From the NCBI GenBank assembly GCA_022578605.1, contig MU394136.1, positions 60,001 through 124,000 on the forward strand: a stretch of 64,000 nt of DNA, given 5' to 3'. The notes beneath the pieces were generated by a model. It saw only the letters and a program-made list of their open reading frames with translations, did no database searches and had not been told where the DNA came from. The stretch is from Camillea tinctor (lineage: Eukaryota > Ascomycota > Sordariomycetes > Xylariales > Xylariaceae). The stretch's first letter is position 1. Each line of letters starts with the position of its first letter. Of this stretch, positions 35,101 through 46,408 are shown in pieces. Position numbers and translations under genes: made by a program.

Positions 35101-35764
35101 AGAACACGAGCCTGGTCAATGCGAGGAATGGAAGGGCGAGTAATAAAAAAAAGTGTAAGAAGAAATAAGAGGCTCCCTTAGACAATAGCTGATGGTTGCG
35201 TGATCGTATTTATCAGAAGGCTTTCAAGTCAGGTTGTTTGCAGACTTTGCTCATGGAAAATTTTTTCCTTCTCTCACATCAAATAACGGTCGGACAGTAC
35301 CCTAACACTGGCTACACAAGGGTACTTGCAGGTCCAAGCCGTACTCATGCAGCTTGCATGGTCAGCTCGTCTGCATTAATAGAAGTACCCGGCGCTTGCA
35401 TCCCATCCTGTCGCGACGCGACATCAATCCAGGACCAACAACCCCAAAAAGCCATAGCATTTCTGTTACCACATTTCCAAAACGGAATGCGACCAAAATA
35501 TGAAGCAATGCATCATATTTCAACCGGTGCAAATTTCGAAGAAAGGTAAGCGGAACTGACGATAATGAGGGTTGATTGGTGCATGATGAGGAATCAACTT
35601 GGGTTGTATCTTATGAAGAGCGAATGCATGATTAGTGCATCTGATTGGTCTAAAAGGGTTGTTAGGAAGAGGCAGCAAATGAGTCATAACCAGACGCGCT
35701 GAGTTGTGCACGACATGAGTTTTTTTCTGGTCGGGATGGCAGTGCAAGGCTGGAAGCTGCTAGA

Positions 35765-35850
35765 AAGGGCAAGAGAAGGGAAAAGGGCAAAAAAGAGAAA
35801 AAAGGAAAAAGAAAAAAAAGAAAAAGAGGAAAAGGGAGGGGAATAAAAAA
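35765..35850. repeat. Polypurine GA/AAAG tract
   Basis: Nearly 90 bases with almost only A and G on the plus strand. Similar tracts lie at 36475-36560 and 37275-37310. Low-complexity DNA, no coding meaning seen. Confidence 0.8.
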
Positions 35851-38800
35851 AAAATAGGGGCGGCATAAATCCCACTGTGTGTGCGTGTACCGGCATGTGA
35901 AACCTAGGGATACGAGACCAGTTAAAAAAAAAGACTGTCACCTAAAGCAGGTATTGTTGTCCCTCTTGCGCATCCCACACAAAAGGGAAAAAAAGGAAAA
36001 GGAAAAAAGAACGAAAGAAGGAAACATTTGCAGATCCTTAAGAATGAAAACTTCAGAGGCGAGAAGAGGGTTTTTATTACACCTCGAAAATGAGAGCATT
36101 ATAGAGTATTACTAAACCCTCTGTCATATACGCTCTCTCTTTCTCTCTCTTTTTTTTTCTCTTCTTTTCTTTTAGATCGTCGCATTGTAATAATGGTATC
36201 ATCCTTCCTATTACCGGTCGCGGTCGCGCTTGGGGTAAGGTACTTTCCCAGCCTCCGAAACCACCGAAATGAGACCTGTGACGGATCAACGAAGATCACC
36301 GTACCAAGGAATCAATAGTAGCAAAGCGACATCACCAGCAGTAAGCTGTCACGGTCGCACACAATGATGACTCCGATTGAATGGGTTGACGGAAACACTT
36401 GTTTCCCTATGGCATCATAGATAACTTGATGTTTGTGTCTGTTTAGCGGTCCTAGCTGCTGCGCAATGACAGAGAAAGAAAAAAAAAACTGAGGAACCAA
36501 GGAAAAAATGTTATTCAAAAAAGAAAAAAGAAAAAAGAAAGAAAAAAAGAAAGAAAAAAAAAACCCCCTGCGCCCGTTCCCAAGAAAGGAATAGGTTATA
36601 TGGTCCGCGGTAACAATACTAGGACTACTAGTGCCCTAGGAGCCAACCAAACAGAAGAAGCATCAGAATAGGGGGTCCAAGTGTGGCAGATTGCGCGTTT
36701 CAGGGAGTGGAGTGCCCTTGTGCCAGGCTACCCAGAAGCGGTTGGGGTCTAAAACCTCGTTTGGAGGGGGCTCTGGCCGCACACCCCTCCCTCCAATCTA
36801 GATTCCTGGACCGACTGGCTGCTGGATCCGATCCCCAGTGCGAGTTGCAGGTGTCGGACTGGCTGCACCGACTGGTACTGGTTAACTGACGATAGCTTCG
36901 TGCAGGCTGTGGTCGACCGAGTCATGCATTATTTGCCGCCTCACGTTTGCGGATGATTGATTGTATGGTGCGACACGTCTCCTTTTTTTTCGTTTCTTGT
37001 TTTCTTTCCCCCTTTTCTTCTTCTTTTTTTTTTTATCCTTAGCATTAACCGTGACAATAATCGATTCATGTTTGTTGTACCGATATATCTGTTCTTAAAT
37101 ATTCATCTTATTATCGTTGTGTCGCTTCAGACCGGGTCATCGATGAGTCGTGTTGTATTTATGTTGGGGATTTTCGGATAATCATGGTTGAGAAAAGTTG
37201 TGGTGTGAGCAGGTTGTTTTTTGTTTTGTCCCCTGGGAGGATATTAGTTGAATTGGGAGGAGGGTAGGTTAAGGGAAAAAAAAAGAGAGAAAAAAAAAGA
37301 GACTTGTGGGAACCGAGGGTGACGACAAGTAAGAAAAGTAAAAAATTAAACAGCTTAAATCAGGGGCAGATCAAAAGATCTGATTGGATGCATCTACACT
37401 AGCGTATCCACTAAGGTGGCAGCAAGGAGCAGAAATTTGTGGGTTTCCGCCACACTGGCTGGCACTGGGGGGCGCGTCGCTGCCTGAAAAGTCAGAGCGC
37501 ACCACACAGCGGAGGCTGGCCTCGAAAAATTATAAAGAGCAGCTCATCCCCTCAACTTGAATGTTTCGAAAGTCTTGCGCCGAAGTCCGGACCGAAAGTC
37601 CCCCCTACCTCCTTCCTGTCCAGCCCCCAAAAATTCCATATTACTCACCCATTCAGCCTCACGCACCTATTGTCAGCTGTCTGTCAATTGAGCCTGGCTG
37701 CCGGAAATACTTGTTTCCCCCTCCGTATTTTTATTTTATTTTAATTCTTCTCTGGCATTCACCGATAGACCGAGTGGAGGATAATTTCTATCCCCACACA
37801 TCTCGTCATTGATCGCCATCCTACCCCACACTACCTCTATCGTCGTTAGTGTCATTTGGTTTTTTATTATTTATTATTTCTTCCATCATCGCTGCTACTA
37901 CTCAACTACTACCACTCTCATTCCCCCCACAAGCCTCACACTTGCCCATAAAGTGTGTTCTGCACGCCCGCACTCGTCTTACTAGATCCAGTCATTCTCG
38001 ACAGGAGCAAACAAAGCAACAAAGGAAACTTGCGCCACCGCTCGCCTGCCCTTTGTTTCCATTGTCGCCAGCCTATTTAGGACCTCGAGTAGCCCGTCTT
38101 CAGAACCCACGATACCAATCGTATCTCCCTCTCTGCCTCTTTTTTTCAATACTACCAACGGTAGATCCATCTCGCCGCGCAGGTCACAGTGCAGTGTAGC
38201 CAAGAAAAGATCCACATCCAGAAAATAGAGACAAGAAATTTAAACTCCGAGTATAACGAACTGGTATCTCCATTACCGTCGTCGTCGTCATCGTCGTCGC
38301 TGCTATCAGACCGAGTTTCCCGCCGTCGTTGTCGCATCGAGTTAAGATAACACGACCTCTGCGATAACTCGTCTCGTTAGCGCTTCACTTACCGTCGACT
38401 TATCATTGCAGTTCCTTACGTGTGTGTACCTATATCTGGTCTACTGATCGCTACCTGATCTATCGACCAAAAAACACCGTGACTGGGGAGACATTTACTT
38501 GTTTATCTCCGTCACATCACCTGGTAAGAATTCCCTATTTAGTGGCTTCCCTGGTGAAGAGAGGGGAAGAGTATTTATTTTGTTTGTGTGGTATGACGGC
38601 AAAATCGTAGACCCTGTTCTTGTTCTGTTATGTCATCATGTATTGTGGTTGCTGGCCAACCAAACCAGCTGACCCCTCCATTCAACCCCTCCATTCATTC
38701 CCCCTCATCCCCGATAAGCACCAACAATACGTACTACTTACGTATTTTTCTTCTGGCTACCTTCGCAATCTTCCACTTCTTCCCTCCTACAACAACATAT

Positions 38801-39064
38801 TTTCCCACTACCAACTGCCCAAATCCGCATTTTCACTCACTCACCCACACACACCAAATCTTTTTTGTCAACTTTCGCCATCGCACTGGTTTGCGATTTC
38901 GTTCTCTACTTCTACTTCCCCAAATATATTCTCGCGATAGCATCTTTTACGAAAAAAAAAAATCCATTATTCACTTGGTTCTGACATCTGTTCGCCTCTC
39001 TAGAACTGCATACCTTGATATCAACTCAGCTGTGGAAACACACTTGAGAATTTTATCGATCAAG

Positions 39065-40030
39065 ATGGAGGGCATTCAAACCCATCCTTCGACTGCCGCG
39101 CAGGCCAAGGCCTTCACTGCTCCTGGCTCTCTCTCCTTCCCCGGTGGCGCTGGCGATATTACGCCCCCGTCCTACGACGCCGAGAAGAACGGTCAGAGAT
39201 CTGTGAACGGCGGTGCCCAGCAAGGCGGCCAAGCTGCCAACGGTACCGGGGTGACTCCCGCCACACCTGCCGCGACTCCTGCCGCCACGCAGGGTGGAAG
39301 TGGATTGACTCCTACCTTGCAGTATGTATAATCTTATTCATTTGCATCACTGAACCCTGGCTTACCTCGCATGCGAAAGAAACATCGTTGCGACGGTCAA
39401 CCTTGATTGCCGTCTGGATCTGAAGACGATCGCCTTGCATGCGAGAAATGCGGAGTACAACCCCAAGGTACGTCATTGGAAGCTTCACCCGTAGCCTCTC
39501 TGGCTTTGTGCCGGCAGGATCGGTGCTGACTCTAGCCTTACTAGCGTTTCGCTGCTGTCATCATGCGCATTCGTGAACCCAAGACGACCGCACTTATCTT
39601 CGCTTCGGGCAAGATGGTTGTGACCGGTGCCAAATCTGAGGACGACTCCAAGCTTGCCTCTCGCAAGTACGCTCGTATCATCCAGAAGCTCGGCTTCAAC
39701 GCCAAGTTCACCGACTTCAAGATCCAGAACATCGTTGGCAGCTGTGACATCAAGTTCCCCATTCGCCTCGAGGGTTTGGCTTCTCGCCACCACAACTTCA
39801 GTTCTTACGAACCCGAGTTGTTCCCTGGTCTTATCTACCGTATGATCAAGCCTAAGATCGTGCTCTTGATATTTGTCAGCGGCAAGATCGTCCTTACTGG
39901 TGCTAAGGTCCGAGAGGAGATCTACCAGGCCTTCGAGATGATCTACCCTGTGCTCCAAGGTATGTTGGTTCGTTTCCGTACTACGCACTGGGCTGTCAGC
40001 TAACTCGATACAGACTTTCGCAAGGTCTAA
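39065..40030 (+). CDS. TATA-binding protein (TBP)
   Basis: TBP is the core promoter-recognition subunit of TFIID and is used by all three nuclear RNA polymerases. Exons 39065-39321, 39380-39467, 39545-39959 and 40014-40030 give 258 residues. The N-terminus (1-84) is a Ser/Pro/Thr/Ala/Gly-rich species-specific arm. The saddle core follows, with the two direct pseudo-repeats: [17 protein letters not shown] and [30 protein letters not shown]; then [20 protein letters not shown] and [35 protein letters not shown]. It ends YPVLQDFRKV. The last exon is 17 bp and adds only DFRKV and the stop, joined by a 54-bp intron. Upstream in-frame codons back to 38630 are open but Ser/Phe-rich and are treated as leader. 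Confidence 0.97.
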
Positions 40031-40949
40031 GCAAATACCACAGGATTCGGATCGGATAAATCTTAGCAGAAACCGCGCGTTGCCTGAACGTGTGCGCTTC
40101 GTTTCACCCGTGCCCTACCTCACTATGGGCATCTGTACGAGTATAGCCCTTGATGATTTTACGACATTCGTCATTACGTGCTCTCGCCTTGGTTTGGTCT
40201 GGACTGGATGGAGGCACTGCCACCTTAACCCCCCACGTTCTTACCTTGCCTGTACCATTGATATTACTCTTTCTGCATTGCATTGGCGTTCTACAAAGGA
40301 ATGGATTTTACATTGAAGATGCCAGGTTGATTATTTCTTCACGGAAAAAAAAACGTCTTAAGACCTGGTCAGACGGCTTACATAGATTGCACCGTGGCAT
40401 TCTTCGACGGTATATGCGCTGGACGAGGATGCCGTCTTTAATTTGCTGAAGAAGGGAGGAGTAGAGGAGAGTAGGAAGGTTAAGGTGGTGGCCTGTGGGG
40501 ATGTGATAGAGGATGGTCGGCGTATTGCATCTACGCTGTGAATGATGCTTTTAGTCGCTGGCTAAGCTGTGTGGGTCTGTTCTTGCAGATTCACCAGGTA
40601 GAAAGATACACGCTGCATATTGATCGCCGAATGGCATTGATTATGAGGAAGTGCGTGTGAATATCTGCAAAGTCCCTGGCCAATGCCTATGGTTTCGCTT
40701 GCTTGATTTCCGATAACAGCTGACGTCTTGCATTATGCGCCTTGGTCTTTGCGATAATTGTTTCCGTAGATGGGAGATGATCCATCCTGCTTAGGTAGAA
40801 AATACATCTCACTCTACGAACATGCTACGGCCTTAACCTTGAGTGACATTTCCATTCGCATTCTCTTGTATGTCTATTGTCTTATATATATCATGGGTAT
40901 GATTGTAGATGTGAATAGTATTCCTGTAATGACTGGGGTGCTTGTGATT
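40031..40949. other. Convergent 3' spacer
   Basis: About 920 bp between TBP (plus) and the flavoenzyme (minus). Only short, motif-free frames are present. Confidence 0.6.
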
Positions 40950-42419
40950 CTATAATTTACTCTGCTTCCATTCTTCCGCCAGCACCAGCCCGGGGCAGCC
41001 TCCCCTACTCCCGTCTTCAGTGGCGATGATCCTCTCGACATCATCGTCATCCGCCACCGTCCTAAACTTCCACTTCTCGCGGAACTCCTCCGGTGGGTTC
41101 CCAACAATGCAATCCACGATCTTGTCCCCCAACACGGGCAGGAACTTGAACCCATGCCCGCTGCCCCCCGTAGCCACGAACAAGCCCTCCCACCGCGGGT
41201 GGTAGTCGATGATCCAATCCCCCGTCGGCGTGTCCGTGTACCAGCACAACCGCGTCTTGAAGAACGGTCGGTCGCCCAGCGAGGGCACGAGCTTGCGCAG
41301 GCCCGCGCGCAGGGCGGCTTCGCCTTCGGGCGGGATGGCGTCGTTCGGGCTGGAGGGGGAAGGGGGGGAGAGATGAGTCAGGGGCACGCTGACTACCCTG
41401 CGAGGGGACTCGGGGGTGGTTTTTCCCAATGGAGCGCGGGGCAGCGAAACCGGGTTCAGGTACCCGTAGCTGTGCCGCGCCACCTTGAGCACGCCGTCGC
41501 GCGGCGGGATCACGAACAGCCCGTCCGTGAGGTCGAGGAGCACGGGGCTGCGCCCCAGCCGCTCCTGCTCCTCCGCGCTGATGCGCAGGTACCCCAGCAC
41601 CTGCCCCGTGGCCACCGCCAGCCCACTCAGGTCGACGAGCGACGGCGTCCAGGCCCCCGCCGCGACGACCACGAGGTCCGCGGCGAGGCGCGACCCGTCC
41701 GCGAGCTGCGCCCCGGCCACGCGCGACCCGCTCAGCAGCAGCGCGCTCGCCGTCCCGGAAGTAAAGGTTATGCGCCCCGTGCCCACCGCCCGCGCGTGCG
41801 TCCACGCCATGCACGCCCCCGCGTCCGCCCACCCGCTGCCGCAGTTCAGGTACCCCCACCCCCCGAACGCGGCGCCCGTGCCCGACGCGGCGCGCACCGA
41901 CGCCGCCGTGGGCAGCGCGCGCACGGTGTCGGGGGCGCGGCCCTCGCCCGCGGCGAGCGCCCGCGCGTTCGCGTAGCTGCGCTGCACGTAGGACAGCCCG
42001 TTGCCGGTGCGCGATTCGGCGCCCCCGCCCGCGACCAGGAGGCCCGACTCGGTGTAGCGGCCCCCGCCGCCGAGGTAGTCATCACCTGAAACGTCAGGCG
42101 AGGAAGGGGAGGAGGAAGAAGAAGAGGGGGAAGAGGGCGAACGACGCCAGTGCTTGGATATGGCCTCCGAGGCGAGGGCCGCGTACGCCGGGTCTGCGTA
42201 GTCCGCGCGGATGATGCGCGAGCTGTCGATCGAGGAGGCGTCTGGGGAGGGGAAGACGCCGGGCTCCGGGGCGCGGTCCAGGACCGTGAGCTGGGTGTGC
42301 TTGAAGAGCGGGTTCTGCGCTAGAGAGAGGGCGGTGCTGAGGCCGAAGACGCCGGAGCCGATTATGAGGATGCTGGAAGGGGGTGTGTAGGGGGTGGAGG
42401 GGGAGGTGGAGGGGGCCAT
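40950..42419 (-). CDS. Peroxisomal sarcosine-oxidase-family FAD amine oxidase
   Basis: A single exon gives 489 residues; the start at 42419 was chosen because the longer frame adds only His/Thr-rich leader. Residues 16-31 (SILIIGSGVFGLSTAL) are the FAD dinucleotide-binding fold, with the acidic end of the next strand in LTVLDRAPEP and SSRIIRADYADPAYA after it. C392 in RLCWYTDTPTGDW matches the cysteine that covalently holds FAD in monomeric sarcosine oxidase. IIDYHP and the VATGGSGHGFKFLPVLG block complete the family signature. The last three residues are SKL, a textbook PTS1 peroxisome signal, where the H2O2 made would be destroyed. Members oxidise sarcosine, pipecolate, saccharopine or fructosyl amino acids; the substrate is not decided here. 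Ser/Pro-rich inserts at about 115-130 and 338-355 are unusual. Confidence 0.9.
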   Translation of the reverse strand: MAPSTSPSTPYTPPSSILIIGSGVFGLSTALSLAQNPLFKHTQLTVLDRAPEPGVFPSPDASSIDSSRIIRADYADPAYAALASEAISKHWRRSPSSPSSSSSSPSSPDVSGDDYLGGGGRYTESGLLVAGGGAESRTGNGLSYVQRSYANARALAAGEGRAPDTVRALPTAASVRAASGTGAAFGGWGYLNCGSGWADAGACMAWTHARAVGTGRITFTSGTASALLLSGSRVAGAQLADGSRLAADLVVVAAGAWTPSLVDLSGLAVATGQVLGYLRISAEEQERLGRSPVLLDLTDGLFVIPPRDGVLKVARHSYGYLNPVSLPRAPLGKTTPESPRRVVSVPLTHLSPPSPSSPNDAIPPEGEAALRAGLRKLVPSLGDRPFFKTRLCWYTDTPTGDWIIDYHPRWEGLFVATGGSGHGFKFLPVLGDKIVDCIVGNPPEEFREKWKFRTVADDDDVERIIATEDGSRGGCPGLVLAEEWKQSKL

Positions 42420-43921
42420 TGTGGGATGGGGTGGGAAGGGGACAGGCGAAGAAAATTGGGGGTGCGTGAGTAAGTTATATATATGACTTATATGTGTATT
42501 GATGTGTGTGTGTGTTATATAAATAATATAAGACTGCAATACTTCGTTACACAATATATATGAGGTTAGAGGGGAGTAACAAAGTTGGGGAGATATCCAG
42601 ATATGAAGATATATATATAGGTTATATATATATGCAACCTATAGTAATGAGAGATAACTGCAAAATCCCCGAGGGGAGGAAACACTAGAATTTATAAGCC
42701 GACCTAACTCGGCACGAAGAACCGTAGTAGTCTATATCTGTGTTAGTTTATATGTATGTACTTCGTACGGATATGGAGAAAGGGTGGGCCTCTTGCCTAT
42801 ACCTTACTCGAACAGATGTTAACTCGACTGTAGTAGTATAATTCACTAAGGGAAAAAAACAAGAGTAAGAAAAAATAATCAAAATCGTTGGTTGACTGTC
42901 CCCACTGCTGGTTCGCGATAACTCTCCGTTAACCCTCCGATATGGATTGGAGATGTCATTACCTCAAAGCACTGAAGGGCGTCGTTGATTTGATAAGTGA
43001 CGTATAATGACAAGTTTGGGTGGTGCCATTTCCATTTATTCATGTTTATTATTATTGTTTTTATTTTCATTATTATTTCTGTAGTCCATTGGTAGAGGTG
43101 AATGGGATATATATCCTCTCCTCCCCGCGGAGACTTACCGTCTTTATTCATATATATTATACTAGTAGGTCGGACGGATGCTTCTCATAGGTTCAGTGTT
43201 GATAGGTGCGTAACTTGGCATGACTGTTCCTATAGATTTGTAGACTTGAAGGAGGGGTAACCTTGAAGTAGCTTGTTATCATATCTAAGCTCGGGTACTT
43301 GTGTATGTATTCTGCTGTAGAATACAGCCATACGCACATATGTTGTCTTGCACGATTAATGTTTTTAATAATATTTTTAATAGGTAATCTACCACAATTA
43401 TCTAAGGTATATAGATTCTAGTTAATTTATCCAGCACGTGTTCTATATGGTGTACGAATTATTGCACTTGCTTAATGGCATATCCTAACTAGTAGTTTTA
43501 CACAAACCCTTTGATAAGAAGTAGGTATGGATACATGCGGTTGCAAACGGATATCGGTTCTCCGGAGTTGCGGAGTACGGAGTACTATGTACGTACATAC
43601 CTAGGTAGATAGCGATGCACGTCCACTACCACTGCATAAGTACCCTAACCTAAATAGGTTAATGCCTTATCGCGACAGAGGTTGGGAGTCAAGTTTACCG
43701 TCTTACACCCTTACAACCTCAACTTCCCCTTGAGCATCTTCAATTTTCAAGCTCAATTTTCTCAAGCTCAATCTAGCTCCATTACTAACCTAACATCCAC
43801 CGATTCTGCAAACCGAAACGTGTCCCGAGGTGCTTCACACATTCCTGCATACATCCAACCTACAGAATGATAATGCGAAATACCCATGCGAATGAGAATC
43901 TCCATGTAGACTAAGACAACC
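42420..43921. other. Divergent promoter region
   Basis: 1.5 kb between divergently transcribed genes. It holds GT/TA dinucleotide runs near 42475-42630, a GCGGAGTACGGAGTACT stretch at 43570-43586 and a CCTAGGT palindrome at 43601. No gene is supported. Confidence 0.55.
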
Positions 43922-46408
43922 ATGTCTTCATCCAAGAAACTAACCGACTTCCCCGACGTCGAGGCCAAGCTCCAGAAGCCATCCAAGCAATCTGCCTTCG
44001 AGAGACAAAAAGCAGATGCCGAGGCTAAACGCAAACGCGAGGCCGAGGAGACCGCTGCCGTATATGAGAGTTTTGTCAAGAGTTTCGACCACGACGGTGA
44101 CAATGGTGGTGAAGGAGGTAACCTGGGTCAACGCGGTCGTCCAGGCGCGCCCTTTGGTCGACCGGGTGGGAATCCTGCCTTTGGAGGTGGAGGGCCAGCG
44201 AAGAGGCATTTTGGTGCCCCAGCCGGCGGTCCAGCTCTGAAGAGCGGTCCAGGGTCTCTGGGCCCGGCACCTCCTTCTTTTGGCAAGAAGAAATTCGATA
44301 ACTTCCAGTCCACCACAAGTAGGCGGGGCCCAGACGAAGCCCGAGGCCGACTTGGCTTCCACGACGACGAGAGCGACGATGGCTTTGCACCGAAAGCCAA
44401 TAAGCGAGTCTCGCAGGCCTTCAATACCAGTGATGACGAGGCGGATACGAGGGCGAGGGACATTGCCGAGGAGAAGGCTATAGCACGACCTACTCTGCGG
44501 CTGGCCAACTTGCCCCCTGGAACTTCGCCTGCCGTGATCAAAGCCCTGATGCCGGAAAACCTCAACGTAGAAAATGTGAAGATCCTACCGTCTGCCACTT
44601 CAGGGGGTTCCGACAGGAAATCAATGGCAGCTATTGTTACCGTGTCACAAGAAACTCCGGCGACCGACCTCGATACCGCGGTGAGCTCCTTGCAGAATAG
44701 ATATCTAGGGTACGGGTTCTACTTGTCGCTACATAGGCATTTATCCTCTGCTGTCACATCTACCACCACTGTCACTTCGAGTCTTACATCGTCTTCTACA
44801 TCGTATGCCTTCGGTGCTAAACCTGTTCCCCAACGAAATGACCATAACTCTCACCAATCCGGTGGATTCCACCGTGGATTTGCTCCCCCTTCATCCTATG
44901 GCCCGGCAGGTGCTGGCCACGTGCAAAGGAATCTTTTATACGTCCCAGTGCAACCCCCTAGAGACATAAAACAGATCCAACTCATCCACAAGGTTGTTGA
45001 ATCAGTCCTCGAGCATGGCCCGGAATTTGAAGCACTGTTGATGTCTCGGCCCGATGTACAGAAAGAGGAGAAATGGGCGTGGCTCTGGGATGCACGCAGT
45101 GAAGGAGGAATTTGGTATCGTTGGAGACTTTGGGAAGTTATCACAGGCGGAGAAGCAAATGCTGGTCGACAGGGGAAGTATTTGCCCCTCTTTGAAGGAA
45201 GCCATGCGTGGAAAAAACCCGAGAAGATTTTGGTATACGAATACGCTACCGCCATCGACGAGTTCGTATCTGACCCAGAGTATAACTCGTCGGATGAGGA
45301 TGATTATGAGGACGAAGGCAACAAACCAGCAGAAGGCGGGGATAACGAGAAAACGTATCTCAACCCTTTGGATAAGGCGAGGTTAACACACTTGCTAGCA
45401 CGTCTTCCGACAACGCTAGCCAAGATTCGAAAAGGGGACGTAGCTCGGATTACAACATTGGCCATCACTCACTCGAGTCGAGGAGCGGACGAGATAGTCG
45501 ACATGATCGTCACCAACATCATCAAACCGTTTGCACTCACTTCTGCTAACCCGGAATACAAGAAAAATGGAGATGATAGGGAGCATGCTCGCGGATCACT
45601 AGACTCGACGCCCGCGCTAGAGGACACAGCTACAAAATTAACTGAGGCCCAAGATACGAGCGGTTCGAGCCTAGTCGGCCTTTACATCGTGAGTGACATC
45701 CTGTCATCGTCAGCTACGAGCGGAGTCCGGCATGCTTGGCGCTATCGCCAGCTCTTCGAGACTGCCCTCAAAAAGAGCAAGGTGTTTGAGATATTGGGAC
45801 TTACCGCCGAGCGTCTCAATTGGGGACGCCTAAGAGCCGAGAAATGGAAACGTAGCGTTGGTCTAGTATTGGGCCTGTGGGAAGGATGGTGTGTGTTCCC
45901 GAATGAGAGCCAGCAGCTATTCAGCCATACTTTTGAGAACCCCCCGAGTGCCAAGAAAGAGGAGCAAGTAGAGGAGGGAGCCAAGAAAACTAGTAAATGG
46001 AAGACCGTCGAAGCTGGACCTAGCGCCCAGAGCGAGCAAAAAGGTTTCCTGCCTATATCGACTAAGGAAGAAACACGCTACAATGATGAAGAAGCTGGAA
46101 GCACAGTGGGTGACGTTGATGGTGAAGCTATGGATGAGGACGCGTCGATGATGGATGTAGAGCTCGATAGTGACATTGACGGAGTACCTATGGACGAAGA
46201 AGAAGAGGAGGAGGGTGAACCGATGGACCAAGATTCTAGCGACACGAAGATTGACGAATGTAAGGATGATGGAGATAACAAGGCTCAGACAGAGGAATCC
46301 GTGGGTGGCGATTTACCATCAAAGGAACCACAAAAACCGAGGAGGCGTATGCGGGCTGTTGACATGTTTGCCGACTCAGACGGCTCTGATGCTGATGACA
46401 GCAAATAA
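43922..46408 (+). CDS. U2 snRNP-associated SURP/CID splicing protein (U2SURP/SR140 type)
   Basis: An intronless frame of 828 residues. Residues 1-60 are charged and helical (KRKREAEETAAVYESFVKSF). About 60-125 is a Gly/Pro/Phe-rich low-complexity arm. An RRM-like domain lies at about 188-275 (TLRLANLPPGTSPAVIKALM; LGYGFYLSLHR). A SURP module is at about 350-405 (QIQLIHKVVESVLEHGPEFE, then WAWLWDARSEGGIWYRWRLWE). A CID-like domain is at about 470-670 (RLTHLLARLPTTLAKIRKGD; LVGLYIVSDILSSSATSG; WKRSVGLVLGLWEGWCVFP). The tail is acidic, with a basic RRRMRAVDMFADSDGSDAD end. RRM-SURP-CID order is diagnostic for the U2SURP family, which associates with the U2 snRNP during pre-mRNA splicing. The RRM has poor RNP1, so RNA binding through it is uncertain. 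Confidence 0.92.
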   Translation: MSSSKKLTDFPDVEAKLQKPSKQSAFERQKADAEAKRKREAEETAAVYESFVKSFDHDGDNGGEGGNLGQRGRPGAPFGRPGGNPAFGGGGPAKRHFGAPAGGPALKSGPGSLGPAPPSFGKKKFDNFQSTTSRRGPDEARGRLGFHDDESDDGFAPKANKRVSQAFNTSDDEADTRARDIAEEKAIARPTLRLANLPPGTSPAVIKALMPENLNVENVKILPSATSGGSDRKSMAAIVTVSQETPATDLDTAVSSLQNRYLGYGFYLSLHRHLSSAVTSTTTVTSSLTSSSTSYAFGAKPVPQRNDHNSHQSGGFHRGFAPPSSYGPAGAGHVQRNLLYVPVQPPRDIKQIQLIHKVVESVLEHGPEFEALLMSRPDVQKEEKWAWLWDARSEGGIWYRWRLWEVITGGEANAGRQGKYLPLFEGSHAWKKPEKILVYEYATAIDEFVSDPEYNSSDEDDYEDEGNKPAEGGDNEKTYLNPLDKARLTHLLARLPTTLAKIRKGDVARITTLAITHSSRGADEIVDMIVTNIIKPFALTSANPEYKKNGDDREHARGSLDSTPALEDTATKLTEAQDTSGSSLVGLYIVSDILSSSATSGVRHAWRYRQLFETALKKSKVFEILGLTAERLNWGRLRAEKWKRSVGLVLGLWEGWCVFPNESQQLFSHTFENPPSAKKEEQVEEGAKKTSKWKTVEAGPSAQSEQKGFLPISTKEETRYNDEEAGSTVGDVDGEAMDEDASMMDVELDSDIDGVPMDEEEEEEGEPMDQDSSDTKIDECKDDGDNKAQTEESVGGDLPSKEPQKPRRRMRAVDMFADSDGSDADDSK

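Larger units (their letters stand above)
29416..39064. other. 9.6 kb gene desert
   Basis: Between the ATRR gene and TBP I find no supported gene on either strand. The longest frame (30583-31173, minus, 196 codons) has no motif and irregular codon use. The stretch holds many simple sequences: a CCCCCTCGAC repeat at 30408-30463, a G15 run at 32098-32112, (AAT)n near 33812, GA/AAAG-rich tracts at 35765-35850, 36475-36560 and 37275-37310, and a T-rich leader region before 39065. It may carry noncoding RNA or long 5' leaders of TBP, but nothing in the sequence proves this. Confidence 0.55.

Noticed and set aside
36683..36889. 68-codon GC-richer plus-strand ORF
   Set aside because: Too short, no motif, and surrounded by polypurine low-complexity DNA.
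38630..39064. In-frame N-terminal extension of TBP
   Set aside because: The open stretch is Ser/Phe/Thr-rich leader; TBP arms start at [13 protein letters not shown] sequence in a good start context at 39065.
41154..42089. 311-codon plus-strand ORF
   Set aside because: Antisense shadow of the FAD amine oxidase; composition is Arg/Pro/Ala only.
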